NCBI GenBank assembly: GCA_013397455.1
Contig: VYZB01000209.1
Location: 409,417 to 473,416 of the forward strand
DNA from: Crotophaga sulcirostris
Lineage: Eukaryota > Chordata > Aves > Cuculiformes > Crotophagidae
DNA: 64,000 nucleotides
Direction of reading: 5' to 3'
Part shown: piece by piece, positions 12,301-27,239 of the stretch
How the letters are laid out: each line of letters opens with the position of its first letter
How positions within the stretch are numbered: position 1 is the stretch's first letter
The notes under the pieces: model-generated
What the model was told of the DNA's origin: nothing
Seen by the model: the letters and a program-made list of their open reading frames with translations, nothing else
Databases searched by the model: none
Made by a program: the position numbers and the translations under genes

Positions 12301-15300
12301 CTTTCTAACCTAAGTAGAACCCCTGCACGTTCCCTGTCCTTTCGCACTGACCAAAGGGAAGAACTACTGATGCTTTGCTCCATCTAACAAGTGCACCGCT
12401 GATGAAGGGGGAGATGGGCAGTTTAAGCAAAGAAAAATACAGTTATTATTGACTAATAATTAACAACGATAAACACTGGGCAGAAAAAAAAGCCTTAAGA
12501 GAGCAATATACAAATACTAATCTAAAGGGATTACTCACTCCACACTGCAGAAAGTAAGCCTGAAGGGAAGGTGAAGTTGTGTGCTGGAAAGCTTCAGTTA
12601 AGCTGCCCTGCAATGCTGTGCTGCACTTACCAGAGAGCTGTCTCTGGCACTTTGGAGAAATGTCACACACAGCTGGAACGGTCTATGAAGCATTCAGAAA
12701 CTTATCTTTCTAGAGATGATAACCAGAAATCACAGCCTCAGCCAAATTCAAGGTGTTTTTTCATTTCCTCATCAACCTCAGACTTGTAATTCTTGAAATC
12801 AGGATCCCTGCTTTCCTTTGAGGACATTTTCTGTTTTCCATTTTACTTACTCTGAGGTCTCTCAGGTCTGTGACAGTATAATCTCACCATCATGCAATGC
12901 TAAGAAAACAGTCATTAAGCATGCTAATGAGATTCCTTAACTGTCTAAAGCAGAGCATCTTGTCTAAGATAGTGTCTAAACTTCTATGATCGGTGCAAAA
13001 TCAGGACAAATCCCAAACCAGATCCACTCAGAAGGGCCATTAACCCCAGCACCTAAATGGTCTAAATTAGGACAGGATGAACTGAATTGCTCTTTGGAGG
13101 TTCCTGACAACTCTTCACTAATCACAAAAGTCCAGATCACCTCTAGATGCCTAAACTAAGGGACATGAACCTCCTGCCAAACTATCTGCAACGACATGCA
13201 TCTTTAACACTAAAAGATCATCTGACCACAGCTTTGTAAAGGATTGTGGATGTTTTTGGGAATACAAAGTATTTCAGGAGAAAAACCCAACAGTTTGTAT
13301 GCAGTTGCATGAAATATTAGTTGGAACAGATTATTGAAAATCTATACCACGCTCACACTGCCTGTTAAAAAAACAAACATCAGGATCTCATATTTTCTCA
13401 TCTTTGTTTTTCTCTGGATGTTTATTCGGAAAAGAGAAGTTGCAGGAAAGTTGCACGCTGAAAAGGCACGCTGGGTTTTTCCCTTCAGCTGGGTCAAGGC
13501 AAGACCTCTGTATTGTGCATCTTCTTGAAAAAGCTCTCCTACTAACAGCAAGAACAGTCTTGTTCTCAATTTCCCCTCCATCCACTTCTAGCTGCACAAA
13601 AGCCAAATGCATACAGATATTTTAAATGAACAATTGATGTTCATATAAACTGTACCTTAGGTCATCAAAGTTTTGAAAGAGCCCAAATTACTTAACTTCC
13701 TAAACCATGCACTTGTTCCCACATGAGTATGACAGCAAGGAGGAAACAGCTCTGAAGAAAACAGGAAAAGCTCAAACTTGCACACACAGTCTCTGGCAAG
13801 AGCTTATTTTTAAAGCTTTCCCACATGAAAGAACCTGAACAATCAAAGCAAGGAAAATAAGGGTTTACATTATTAAAATATGACCAATTACGGAAGTTAG
13901 AATAACCTTAAGGCAAAAATAATTTCTAAAGCATGACAGTATTTCAAACTCTGGCATGCAATGTACAATGTTACTCACAGAGGTTCTAAGAGAAGAGGAA
14001 AGACTCCGTGACAAAGTCACAGCAATGGGGAGTGTTCTACAGCACAGAGAACTGGCCCACCTTGCTTCACCACTCCTCAGAGTATAAGAATCTCTCTTCT
14101 TTCCATGTCTCCATAAATAACAAGAGGTTAGTCTTCGCAATTACATGTAGAAATGGAAGGAGGGGTTAGGTGACAGAGATTTGTGGGCTTCACTGAGAAG
14201 CTACAATCTCATCACCAGAAAGCAATGATAACGGAACAAATGACTGCAACGTGGGAGGACGAGTCTGGACAGCTAACAAATGGTATTTAAACAAGCAAAA
14301 TCCTACTGTACTTGATTCTTAGAGCATTTCTCATGTTTCACCACAGCACAAGACAATTTTCATTTAAGGAATAAAGGTATACCAAAGAAAGAATCACAGA
14401 ACCGAACACAATGGGACGATGGCTTGAAATCAGTGGCATTCACTTACATTCAAGCATTCAAATATTCGATCTGCTTATTATACCAGCACTGAAACACCAA
14501 AACAAATTAAAGGTAGTTAACTGAGCATGGAAAAATAATTGAATTTGCTGAATCATAAAATTCTTACTGTAAAAGAGTGTTCTGATATAGACTGGATTTC
14601 CTACTACAGACGTAAAATCTAATTATATTGTTTTATTATGCATCTGAAAAGGATGGACTTACAATGCATGAACCAAACCCACAGTGGATACATAACCCAT
14701 TCTATTTTGGGAACTACGGCACAGAGACTTCTACAAGAAACAAGTCCTTTCCTCAGATTAGTACCTGCATAATTCTTGTTGGAGACTCAGGCCAAGAATT
14801 TTGAAAAGCAAGTAAGACCTTTATAATGCCCCATTGCCACTAACTTCCACTAGCACTCCCATAGCAAGATGCCTTCATATGCCTTGGAAAGTTGCAGTCA
14901 AATTACTATTTATTTTTGATATCCAGAAATCAAAAAGACAACACGCATTTGCTACAGTAGCTTGGAAGGTAATGCAACAGCTGTAAGACTTTGAGGTCAG
15001 ATAAAACGCAACTGGACATTAATCAAAGGAAGCACTCGGACTGAGCCATTACACTTCAGGAAAATCTTGCCGTGCTTGGGCGATTGGTTTGTTTCTTTGT
15101 TAATCTGGGTGAGCAGGTTAAATGCCTTCAAATTTTTCACTGTAGAAGGCTACAAAGCACAAGATGCACTGAATCTAAAAAAAGAAAAAAGCAAAGTGAC
15201 ACTATAACTGCAAATCTTTTAGATGCCATTACAAGTTCATGTAATTAATGAGACCACTGGGAAATAGTGCTGTGCTAAGACCTATATTTTGGAAACTGGC

Positions 15301-18300
15301 CAAAATCAACTGTTTTAAATAATCATCGTCAAGTTAATTGAGGAAAAGATGTTTATAAACCAGAGTGAGAAGCCTTCAAATACAAGGGGGGTCTATGGTT
15401 CTCACAGCACTTACTGCACTACGTCTCATCAGCAAAAACTGCAGGAAAGGGTGGGAATGCAGTAGTAACACTACCTGTGTATAAAAATGTGTGAACAGAT
15501 TTTTATAGCACAGATGGCAAGTTAGGATTTGACTAAAAAGTCAAAAAGGCTGAGGATATCTTCTATTCTGTATTTTTTCCTAGAAAAAAAAATGTGGGTA
15601 CAATAAAATCCAAAGTTATTTAATCATAGTTATTACAGTTCTCAGAGAAAGGCTTTTCTGTGCCCAGGAATTTCTGGGTTTCTTTTGTAACTGATTAAAG
15701 ACTTTATGGAAACATCCCCCTGCCCTGCACATGAACCAAAACACAAGAAATAGGAAAACCTTGATGCCGTTTCCGGCTTCAAAGTGAAAAGCAGCATGCT
15801 TATCGCTGAGCATCCTTTGTCTGGGGAAAATAAGGCCTCAAGATATCAAAGAGGGAACTTTTTAGTAATAGTCCAAGAGTCCCAGCAGTTTTGCTTTTAT
15901 GTCCTAGGTCAGCTCAGTCAGGCATGCAGGAACTTTTTAGGGTGCAGAACGATATGTTTCTGGCAAACGATAACCCAGTCAGGCCCTTCACTGGTGAAAA
16001 TAGAATATTAGTATCTTCACGCACGTGAAGATCAAATCCACCTCTCTCCTAACTCCTGCAGTACACATTCTTTTGTCACGGTGAGCTGTGGTCTCTTCTT
16101 ACTGGGGGCTCCAGGATGCGTTTTGGTTACATTATGCTACAAGCCTTCCACCTTTAAAAGCAGTTGCATGGGTAACAGTGCTCAGGAGGAAGAAAAGCAG
16201 TGTTTCTGCTGCAGCTGGCTCCTCCTCGATTTCAAAGCATAACAAATGTAACGGAATTCTGCTCTTTCCACATCATTAGACCCCAGAGGAACACATCTGA
16301 AATCAGCCAAGCAGCAAACCTACCAGGAGAGCTGAGCCTGCTACACTCAGCGCTTTGTTCTCAGCTGGAAAAGCTATTGCACACGCACGTATGAGAGATG
16401 GATGGAGATTCAAGGTGCCTGTTGCTGCTTTTATTTACTACAGCTGGCACCACAATGCCAGGGGCATTTCAATACCCCCATTTTGTGCCATAGTTTTAAA
16501 ATAAGCTGATAAAGCAAGAAATAACTTTTTCTACCAAACTGCACCACAGACAAGACTTCTGAGACCAGCATAATCTTGTGGTTTGTGTTTTCAGTCAATC
16601 ACATCCACTGGTTTTGTGGTCTAAGGTGTAGGAGTAAGAAGCATCAAGATACAGTGGGCTCATGGGCTATAGTTTACATGAAAAAAGAAAATTATTCTTG
16701 TTTGTCTTTAAAATTCACCTTTAGGAGAGACAGCCTGATTTGGCTTTGCCAAGGTTTGAAATGCCCCCTTACTGCAGTGCTGTAGTTACTAACGACGTGC
16801 TCTCAGTGGGAGAATTTGTTTTCACTGCTGTTCAAGCTCAGGTCAAGCGAACAGACCCATCAGCCATCAGCATGCGTGAGCGCAAGGCCGCGAGCAGCTA
16901 CACGACGTGTGCTCTTGGCAAGTGGGACAACACAAGTTCACAGCCCCAGCAGCAGCAGTTAAAAATGGCACCCCCCTTTTTTTTTTTTAAAGCTCTAGAG
17001 ACAAGATTTATCCAACAGTATTCCCAGTATCTACTAATTATGACCATTAAGACAACGTTTTGCCTTGAAATCCACTTCTACCCTGACAATCTAAAAATGG
17101 GAATTACAGCTAAGAACTTACATGGCCTTCACGTCTTAACGACGATACAAAATATGCACAAAGGATTTCCAAGCCACGGGTGACCCGAGCTAACACACAC
17201 GCTTTGCTGCAGCTCTGCGGAGTGCTCGGTGCAGCAGGGCAGGCTGCAAGAAGCCCACGCTCTCCATTGCTGCCTAACAGCACTAAAACCAGCCTGGGTT
17301 TTGGTTTCATAAGTTGTGGTTCTGCTTCTGCTTCCAACCAGACACATTTTCTGCATGCAATTAAGTAATGGTGAGTGAGTTGTTGTACATGACGTTTAAT
17401 TTTCAATAGCTGGGGAAAGTAACATGGGAGCTGCAGGCGAAATCATTAATCTCCTCCAGATCCTCTGTGCTGCCAAGTATAGCAACTCATTCTTTGCTGT
17501 GCTAATGCTGCTCTTCCATCATTTCTGTGTATGCTGTACCAGACAGAGCCAGGCGAGTAAATGTACACATTTATATGCATTCACCCACAGATTATTACAC
17601 TGTTCACAGGTAAGATGTGTATGAATGGAGAATATAAAACAATATCAAATATGATGTATATGTTGGCTGGAAGACCACATTATAAAACAGCATGGGTGTA
17701 AGCGTCCAATGGAAGTCAGGGCTGGAATACATGCATTTATGAAATTCCAACACACTAAAGCATATGAGTTCTGGGCAAGGGGCCGCTTCTTCCCAGACCT
17801 CCCATCCAGGATCATAAGAGTAACACTTCCAGAATGACAGAGTGAATGCATGGGGTGTCCTTAACTCACACACAGACTAAAAGGAAAAATTTTCATGCTT
17901 GGAGCAGAAGTAAAGATGCCCACATATAATTGTTATGCAGATGAAAGATTGTTTCAGCATATCACCTCCTATATAAGCCATCCCAGTGCTCCTTGTCAAA
18001 GTCAGGTTCTCCCTCTGTATAAACAAGCCTTAGCTCACTATTTAAATTCCTTTTTGATGTTCATACAAAGCTATCCTTCGTACAGACACCCAGCTCATGG
18101 TTCCATGTACTCCATGCACACTCGCGTGCTCCCCTCGCAGCACCTCCCTCTCCAGCCCTGAGTCTCTGCACCATTCTCACTCCCTCTGGCAGTCTGGGTG
18201 AAGCAAACTGCTCACCTCATCTTTGCACTGGCAGAACCAACCTAAAGCACTTCACTAAATTCTAAGGTAAGAATCTCTTATCAGGGTGCTCTCAAAACCA

Positions 18301-18557
18301 AGAGGGACAGCTCAAGTCTTTAGCAGACACCCCTAAACCAGGCACTCCACTACATTACTTTTTATTTATTTATATTATTAAGGAGAACTCTTCAACAGTC
18401 CTGAGATAAACAGTCAAGAAAAGGGTTTATTTCACTTCAAAGAGAACTGAGGAAGTTCAGCATTTTCAAAACAGGATAAATATGTAAATTACATATGTAA
18501 ATATGTAATACAACAGGGCAAAGTGCAAACAAATCTTCTGATGAGAACTGTTCTTAC
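9340..18557. other. Intron of 9.2 kb
   Basis: The donor is GTAAGA at 18557 and the acceptor AG at 9341-9340 (minus strand). The intron is AT-rich. A run of eight G lies around 10178, GC-richer patches at about 11.82-12.0 and 16.84-16.95 kb, and a perfect inverted repeat (ATATGTAA, one base, TTACATAT) at 18480-18496. No open frame in it resembles a protein I know. Confidence 0.75.
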
Positions 18558-18649
18558 CGTATGAAAACCAGCTTGACCTTTGATGGGGCAGTCTTAATGA
18601 TTGCAGAAGCATTCTGGTGACTTCTTCCATATAATATCTGATTGTTTAT
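18558..18649 (-). CDS. PATJ: PATJ exon: second half of PDZ7
   Basis: This exon of 92 nt has 30 codons plus two bases, entering in phase 0. The peptide starts [20 protein letters not shown] and ends with the last strand, KVKLVFI, plus a split Arg. It supplies the alpha-B helix and last beta strand of PDZ7. The helix opens with His (SHQNASAI), the residue that in most PDZ domains selects class I ligands with Ser or Thr at position -2 (family rule). The sequence is nearly identical to human PATJ as I recall it. The acceptor is TTGAACAG at 18650 and the donor GTAAGA at 18557. Confidence 0.95.
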
Positions 18650-21600
18650 CTGTTCAAAGAAAACAAAGATTTTGTGTAAGTGGAGAAGTATGGATTGTTT
18701 TAATTTACACCACCAAAACTTCCAAATTTACTGTGGGGTAACGAGATAAGACTTAAAGAAAATGCAGTCCACAAAATGTAAATTGGCTTTTTAGGCTCTT
18801 ACAGTCAAGAATATCAACGTTGCACTGGTATTTAATACCTGCCTGTATAGAGTTGTTGAGACAGAAACACCAGAGCTGATTAAGAGGCTCTTTCAGAGAC
18901 AGCTGTGCTGCAGAACGATAGTAAGAAAGACAGAAAGTATGATACACACATAGGAGAAGACAGGCACTGCTCCACTTGGCTTTGGACTGCCCAAGGCTGC
19001 GACCCCTCCTCTCAGCACACTACCAGAGGATGGGGTGTTGGCTGCAACTCAGCAGCAACACTTCAACAACTTTTCATGGGTTCACTTATTGTTCCTTTTG
19101 AAAGGTCGACAGAACTGCAGCCTTAGAATGGATTTTGAAATACTACATTTTAATCATCTTAGACTCTAATTTATCAAAGAAAAAAATACTGTATTAATAG
19201 TAAAACATTCCAAGTTTTATTCTAGACCAATATAAACCAGAAACCAATGTAGAGCTAATTTAGTCTTATTAGTTAGCCAATATTAGAGAAATATTTTACT
19301 TTTTTCCACAGATACATAGAATGGATTTTAGGTATTGTTTTCAGATTTTTAGAAAACAGCTCAATCTGACAAGAATCATACAAGTATGACAATAACATAG
19401 ATTTTGAGACCAACACTCCTATACCTTACCCACAGGCAACTGGCAGCTTAGGAAAACTTGCTGTTAAGATAGTGCTGACTCCTCAGTTCCATGGAAAGAA
19501 GGAGGACTGATACCCATGGGGACAGAAAGGACAACCTACGGCCAAGCCACACGACTGTTGCTGTGATAGATCAAACACCCACGCACGGCAACAGACACCA
19601 AGCGCTACTTCGGATACCTGTGCAGTGAGCAAGCCAACACTGCAGTTTTCAGAGGGATATAGCTCGGATTTAATACAATAATGTACTTCAGGACTTTTCT
19701 TTCTGTACAAACTAGAAGTCTTTTCCTAGTTTGAGGAAAATAAGCCACCTACTGCCTCTCGGTGCCATGCTCAGCAACTGGGGCATCAACAAGAATAACA
19801 GCACTTCTGAGGTGAATACAGCAGGTGCTCCCAAGTCAATCTAAAGCATACTCAGTGTGTTCAGTATCATACCACAGAAATAACTTGCAATGTAAAAATG
19901 GAATGGTTTGTTTTTAACACCTTGCTCCACCTCAGCTGGCCCAAAGTGCCCTCGATTTCTTGGGCTTCAGCTCCCTTCTATTAATGTCTTCCACTTCAGA
20001 GAATCCTAAAAGAATTCTTGCCTTTCAGCTAAGGTACTGAACTAAACTACCATCATGAAAATTGCGTGCAGAACATAAGGTACATATGAATACAGCAGTA
20101 AAATTAAAGAACGTAAAAGCTGAGCTGAGTATGATGGGGAAAAAAAGACTACATCAAGGAGATTAACAAAACCCTTGAGCAGTCTCTTCAGCTGTACCCC
20201 AATGATCTTCAGATTTAAAACTAAGTTGAAGTGAACACTCATCAAGATGGTGAAGGAAAATATTCTCCCCTGACAGCAGGGAGCAGGTTTTCCTTCAACC
20301 TCGACAATTCAGACTGATATAAGCATCAAGTTAGCAATATTCTGTGGAAGAAAAACTATTTACCTACACTGAATAACTGTAAACATGAATATAGAAACTA
20401 ATTAAAAGCCTACATTTAACATATTTTATTTTGCCCAAAAAAGAAGGTAAAACTTTAAAGATGAAGAAAAATCAGTTGAAACTGATACTATTTGGAGCCA
20501 TGATGTTAGTTCAGGTTCATGGCTCAGCTCGTCCCATGTCTTGCTGTCTAAGCAAGCATCAGAGGCTTCCAAGCGTGCAGAATAATCTGTGATTTAGCTC
20601 TGTCAAAATTTGCACTCCAAGCATCTTGATTAGACTAACGCACCTCTCTGGCACTGCAGTGTTCATGCACTCTTCCCAAGCGAGTAGCCAGCTTCATTTC
20701 AATGCTGCTGATTTTTCCCCCCCCACTCTTCATTTACAACCGTTTTTACTTTCACATTTGATATACCAATGCTGTTTAAAACAACAACAATAACAGAGCC
20801 CAGGAACAATTTACTACTGATTATGGAATGACTTTTTGTTACTGAAAGTTTCTGTATTGAGTTTTGGTTTTGTGTTCTTAGCAGATTTTTTTCATTCGAA
20901 CAATAAATAACTGGCCAAGTGTTACAGCCTAGTGCCACACAGGCTATTTGATCGCACTTCACAATGTTCCCATCTTATTTTCAACCGGTCAAAACAACAC
21001 TCAAGTTCATCAGTAAAATAAGGACAATGCAGGGACAAGAATTAAGCCCCTAACACTTGATTATTCATGAAGACTGAAGTGCAAACCATTTGCCTACCAA
21101 GTGGCCTACTGTCCAAAGAGAGAACCAAGGAAGGTCTGTGAGAGTCTCAGCCCCCATGAAAGAACCAGCACTGAGGAAAGAGCATCACACCAACATCTGC
21201 CAGGGTTCAATACGGTGCTGCTGCAGGCTTTCATGGTTGCAAAGACAGGGCGACAAGCAACATTCTAGGCCATGCCTTGTTCAAAGATCAATTTAAAAAT
21301 CTGATGGCAAACAAGGTTCATTTGCATTCTGGCTTCAAGCTGGACTTGAAGCATTCAGTGAGTTTGTTGACTTACTTTCTCTAAGTTAAAAAATATGTTA
21401 TTCACTGGGAAAACTGTATGCTTTACAAACTGTTTGGATTTAGTTAAATCACCATTATTTTTTTCTAAACAGCAGACTTCTTAGATTAAAATTTATAGTC
21501 TTTACTCTGGCTAAATTAATCCTATTCAGTACATGTATCAAATAGTCCAAAATTTAATTAGCTGTGAGCTGGGTCTGTAAGTTATAATTATTTAATTACA

Positions 21601-24600
21601 CCAAAATGAAAAGATAATCAAAGTAATATATCTCCACAAGGTTTTGGACTGTCCCACATAGTTATCACAGCCAGTATTAATTTTTCTCTTTTTTTTTTCC
21701 CTCCTTAAAAAAAAGATAGTTTTCTTTTGCAAAGTAAATTAATGTTCTGTCAGTTTCATATACCACAGTGATAACCAAAGCACAAAAGCTTACTTAAATA
21801 AAACAAAAAAGAGACCATCTAGGATTTCATAAGCAACACCATCTTACATCTTTCAAATTAAATAACTAACACGCCAGATTAACCAAACAGTACTCTGGGA
21901 GTCAAAACCTATAAATCTGTGCATTACTTTTTTCATAAATGATTAGAAAAGAAAAACAAAGCTTTGACTAAGCAAAAGGCTGATCTAAATCAACCTCAAC
22001 TCTTCTTTAAATGTCTGTTTATATAACTTCTTGGAAAGACAAGAGAGAACAGAGAAAGATAAAAAACATGCAACAGGTATGAGGTCAGGTCAGCAGGCTT
22101 AAGTTCAATCTTTAATATAACCCTACACTGCTTTATGGCAGATTTTATCACATATCCCAAACGTACTGTTGCCTTCACCTACAAAAGTTTTGGTTTACAG
22201 TTTCATACACTAAAGTAGCAGAAAGTACAAACTCACTGAAATCTGAACTCTTAAATTAAGAGAAAAAAATTTAAAGGTTTGTTTGCTTCTCAAACTTTAA
22301 TTTGCAGAAGAGAAACATTAGCCATGGATATTAAAAAAATAGAGCACTGTTTTTACTACGTAGCAGTAATGGAAATCCATAAAATTAGTATCATCTGATT
22401 TTTATGAAAATCAAGTTAAACGATACCCCAAAGCTAGTAAAAGAACTGGCATAGCTTTCTGTAAGAATTATTTCTTTGTACCAATGCATTAGGTTCCTTC
22501 CAACCACAGAAACTGTAGCATTTTTAGATACAACCAGACTCTCTGAAACAATGGGAAAAGTTTCAAAAACATTTTGATCAGTCAAATTATAGAGACCGAA
22601 ACCCCAAAACACCAAATAATAAAGCAAGAAGAAAGTACTGGACGTAAAAAATAATTAATTAGAATGTGAATGCCTCTTTCCTCACCAGATTTCTTTCTCA
22701 GCACACGTTAAAACATGTGCATCACCTACAGTGATCAACAGACCATAAACTCCATAAACACAGAAAATCTCCTGCCTCGCGTTGCAGCTCGGCTTTGCCG
22801 TGGGCTCGCAGCGGTTCCCCCCGGAGAGCCTGGGAAGAGCCCGGCTGACAGAAAACTGGAGACTGCCTGGGCCCGTGTCAACAACCAGCTACTGACTACA
22901 GCTTTACCCCATTCGCAGCTTTAAGAACCACCACCCAACACTACCCTTAACTGGTAACCTGCATATAAAGTACAGGGAAAACATATTTGTATCCTCCCAC
23001 AAAACGACCAGAAGGACACTATCCCTCAACGTTAGTAAATGAATGTTCAGTAAATGAACTTGAGAATAAGAACAGAAACTATGACTATTATGTTTAAATA
23101 GGAATTAAAAAAAATATCACCACTGGAGTTAATTATTCAAGATCAACCTTCTACTGTGAAAACCCCACTGTCTCTCTACATTCAAGTGACTGTGCCAGTT
23201 TCCTAATCTAAAGCAACTGTCTCGGAACAGGAAAAAACCTAACCTAATATCACAAGTAAACTGAGAATAAAATACCAGTCCTCATATTCTAGATCAGAAG
23301 TGACATTGTGAATTCAGCTGGATAGTTCATTTACATGGGCAAAATGCTGATGTATCTATTATATTATTGTAGCATAACAGGTTTATCTAAGACTCCTGAA
23401 GTAAAACCACAATAAAAATTCAGTTAGCACAAAAGCCCTCCTGCCTTGAAATATGATAGAAATGGTATTTAAAAAGACAACCCCCCCCTGTCTCTCATGC
23501 AGCCATCCAGAAGGGACAACAGGTAAGCTTATACACCAGTTCTTGATTATGAAGACTGGCTTTCACTCTTTCAAGCAGGGCTGGGGCCAACTAGAGCAAA
23601 ACATCCAAACAAGCAGTTTCCTTCCACCTCCTGCCCCATCTTCAGCAAGATAAGCAGGGAGAAGAAGATGGCAGAAAACCCCAACATCAGTAGTTTAGCA
23701 TAACAGGGCTCTGTACAGCTTGGTTTATTCATAGAATGAAACCTCTTATGGAGAGATGACAATAATAATAAGGTGGATTATCCAGTGTGAATAAAATGTA
23801 CCAAAAGGACAGACCCATGCAGAGTTCACGAGCAGCAGGGCTTAACAGCACAGGTACAGCACCACGTGAACGTGCTGTGGGCCATGCTGGGCACAATCAG
23901 CCACAGGACTGAGCCCAAACTAATAAAATATGAAGCAGCGCAGACACCTGCACTAAAACAGCAAGAGTGCAAGGCAGGAGCACCACAGATGGTTTCTCTG
24001 TTTGAAAAAAAAGAACGGAAAAGCAGAACTTGTGTCATGTAAAAAATAGATTCTTGTTCAGAGGGACCAAATTCTGACCCAAGTAATTTTCCTCCATGTA
24101 TGAAAGTAGGATGAAAGGACCTTCTCCCTCAAAAAATACATCCAAAATACATCACAGAAGATGTATTTAAAATCCAATGAATGCATACAATTTTTTTATG
24201 AGACCTGCATTTCACTCAATGTATAGGCTGGATTGACTTTGAAAATGAGCCAGGATCATTCCTCCAAAAGACTACGGTTGTTTGCAGAAGCTAAAAATGA
24301 AATGATATTTCATTAATTCGGTAACAAAATATTTTATAAATAATGAGCTGAGGCTATCTGGCAGTATCCCACATCCTTGACTTAGATCCAATCAAACTCC
24401 AGTTTAAATGAAAAATGAAGAGGTAATTTCTGTCTATATAAGTATCGCCACTCCACTAAACTTACCTCCATCAACAGCCACAGGGAATAACTTGCAGACA
24501 CTGCTACAACACTAACCGACAGGATTCCCTGGAGCACCCCATGACAGAGCAGAGATGCCAGAGGTTTCCCAAGATGTGAATCCCTTCTCTTGTTGATACA

Positions 24601-27239
24601 CTCTCCTATTCAAAACTGATGTGTAAAGATGCAGGTGCAAATATACTTAAAACATGCATTTAGATGAGTGATGTGGGTGGTCTATTTGCTGATGAACAGA
24701 TGAGAATACTGAGGAAAATAACGTCAAATGCTTACAAATGAATTGGTTGCAAAGTCCAATAGCTTTTTTTCCTACAGAAAACTGAATATTTGGCCAGTAG
24801 CAGCAACCAGCAGCTCAGTCTGCAGGTAGTGCAATTTAATACCTACATGGTATTACCCAAAGGAAGAGAAGTCAAGTTGCTTCATCAGTAAAGATTGTCC
24901 ATCCAGGTCTCTGAATGAGAAGAGGATACTATGGCAGAGATACAAAATGCTTCTGCAACCAAGAACCATACTCATGGTTTTTGATTTTATGTCTTTAACG
25001 GAAGAAAACCAAACAATCTGGATTGTGTCATCTCCTCACTTCTGAACACCCGAGTTTGCCTTCAATGCTCCTTTGAAGTATTTTGTTGTAAAAGGCACTG
25101 CAAGTAAGGCCAGTTGACCACTCTGACCTCTGCACCACTGGCATGGAAGTAGCATGAAATCATATTGGAAATACTCAAAAGCCATGTGGACACAGTCCCG
25201 GGCAACTGGTTTGAGGTGGCCCTGCCTGAGGAAAAGGGGTTTGGATCAGATGACTCTGGAGATCCCCTTCAGGCTCAACCATTCTGTGATGTTCTTACCT
25301 CAATGACCCCTATACTTGTCAGGTATGAGGATTCCTAATGGCCTGAAAGTTATTGAACGTAACGGTTATTGAAAGAGACTCGCAGTGTAAATGCCCATTA
25401 GTTCCATTTCCATGCTACTCACACAACACTGAAATGCTTTTAAAAGACAAAAAAAAGAGCTGTGAATTATTGACCACTGGTGTGAACACAAGATGTCTGT
25501 ACATGACTAATGCACAACCCATTCCTTTGTAATACAGGATGTTTTGACACTGGATACATGCTCACTGGGGACCAGAATGAGAGCACCATATCCTTTCATA
25601 TAAGTAATTGCGTTTTTGCCTGCTGGTGACACACCTTTAACTTGATTGTAAAGGTAAACAAGAGAGGTAGTTACTGAAGTCTTTGAACTTCAGTTTATTT
25701 GAAGTTTGGCATTTTTGATATGGTGAACAACACTTTTCTTTCACTGTAGAAAAAAAAACATTTTATCTCTAACTTGACAGGGAGAGGAATCAGGGCAACA
25801 ACACTACTTTGAAAAATGCTACTTACAACATGGCTCCTGCATGCAAATCCCCAGCCTTGAGATATATGTGATTAATGACAGATGGTGCATCTTTCAAGTA
25901 CTGCTAGTGGTATTTAACATTAGATCAAACAAACATTGCAAGGCATAACTCATGAGATACAAGAAAACTTCAGCAGGTCCTTCTTTGTGGGGAAGTATTA
26001 ACACAAAAGGTTCTACCCTTCCTCTACCAGGAACTACATGGTCTACAATACGCACAGAGGAAAACAGTACAACTGGTAGTCTTTACAATCCCAAACTCAA
26101 TAATTTTATTTTTTTTACCATTAAAATTTGGTGCCAGGGACAGAAAATGAAAAGATAAATTTGAAGGAGAAAGTAATTTTCCTGCTCTGCTCCAGCATGG
26201 TATAGACCTTCAAACCATCTATCACACATAAAAAGAAAATAATAAATTTCAGATGGTGGTGTTATAGCAAAACATGTCTGTCTTTTAGTATGTGTACTGA
26301 AACCCGTAATTACAGAACTGTTCTACAATGACAACTGCTTAGAAAATTCTGAGTACTCCCAAGGTATCCCCAGGGAGTCAAACTGCTCTTTCCCAAGTCA
26401 AGAAACATGAGAAAATAGGTCGTTCTCTGATGACACAGAGAGTTGCTGGAAGATCAAAAAAAGCACCCCCCATGGAGAGCAGTAGGTCAGCATATACCCC
26501 CTCTTCAGTGAAAGCTTCCCTCTAAAGGAGAGATCCCCGGGGAAAGCTGATTTTTTTAAACCACTGAAGCAATCATGACAGAACCACTGCAGGTACGGCA
26601 GCAAAGTGTTATTTTGCAATAGCCAGAAATCAGACAGAATGTAGGAAATTTGTGTTTTCAACCTGAAGGTGAAGCAAGGAGACAGAAAAAAAAGTGAAGA
26701 CAAAATACCCTACTTGCTAATGAGCTCTCTCGCCTTGTGGGTGAACTTGTGCCAGACACAACAAAGAAAAGAAATATTTTAAGTTACAACAGATCAAAAC
26801 AGATTACAGCATGAAGTTTTATTTTAAGGATGGGGGATATCCCTGTCATCTGTAAAAACACATATGGTAACTTTGAGGGGGTTTGGGTTTTTTAACGTAA
26901 GGTGTGAATTTCCCTGTGAAACCACATATGCACTATAAGGATAGATTTACTATCCCCTTCCTGCCTTTCAGCAGCCCCTCCCCAAGCATAGCTTGTGAAC
27001 ATGCTGGGAGCGCAGACTTCACGGACAAGACATTAGTTTTCACAGGCCAATGATTTTTGTTTCACTGAAAACACATTTACCTGCCAAAGGCTAAGTTCTC
27101 AGTTGGCATAAATCAGTGCAGCTCCTTGCCTCAGCCACCTAATTCCATTTGCAGGCTTTATTTAAGATTCAGATGATAGCTTCACATATGCCTCTCCCTC
27201 TCTCCATATGAACCCTGCTCAGCTAAAGGAAACACTCAC
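18650..27239. other. Intron of 8.6 kb splitting PDZ7
   Basis: The donor is a strong GTGAGT at 27239 and the acceptor AG at 18651-18650 (minus strand). It holds the CR1 fragment at 25167-25296 and a small GC-rich patch at about 22.78-22.87 kb. The rest is AT-rich sequence without recognisable genes. Confidence 0.75.
25167..25296 (+). mobile_element. CR1 LINE 3'-end fragment
   Basis: The plus strand reads TACTCAAAAGCCATGTGGAC, then TCCCGGGCAACTGGTTTGAG and GGTGGCCCTGCCTGAGGAAA, then TTGGATCAGATGACTCTGGA, and ends AACCATTCTGTGATGTTCTT. This is the order of the CR1 3' untranslated end (ggacgcggtcctgtgcaacctgctc, ggtgaccctgcttgagcag, ggactagatgatctccaga, aaccattctgtgattct). Only the short terminal segment survives, as is usual for 5'-truncated CR1 copies, and no reverse-transcriptase frame is present. 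CR1 is the main LINE of birds and many reptiles, which supports the host assignment. Confidence 0.85.

Noticed and set aside
24690..24745. A second MIR-like match, reverse orientation (ACAGATGAGAATACTGAGG)
   Set aside because: Only about 19 bases resemble the consensus and the flanks do not continue it.
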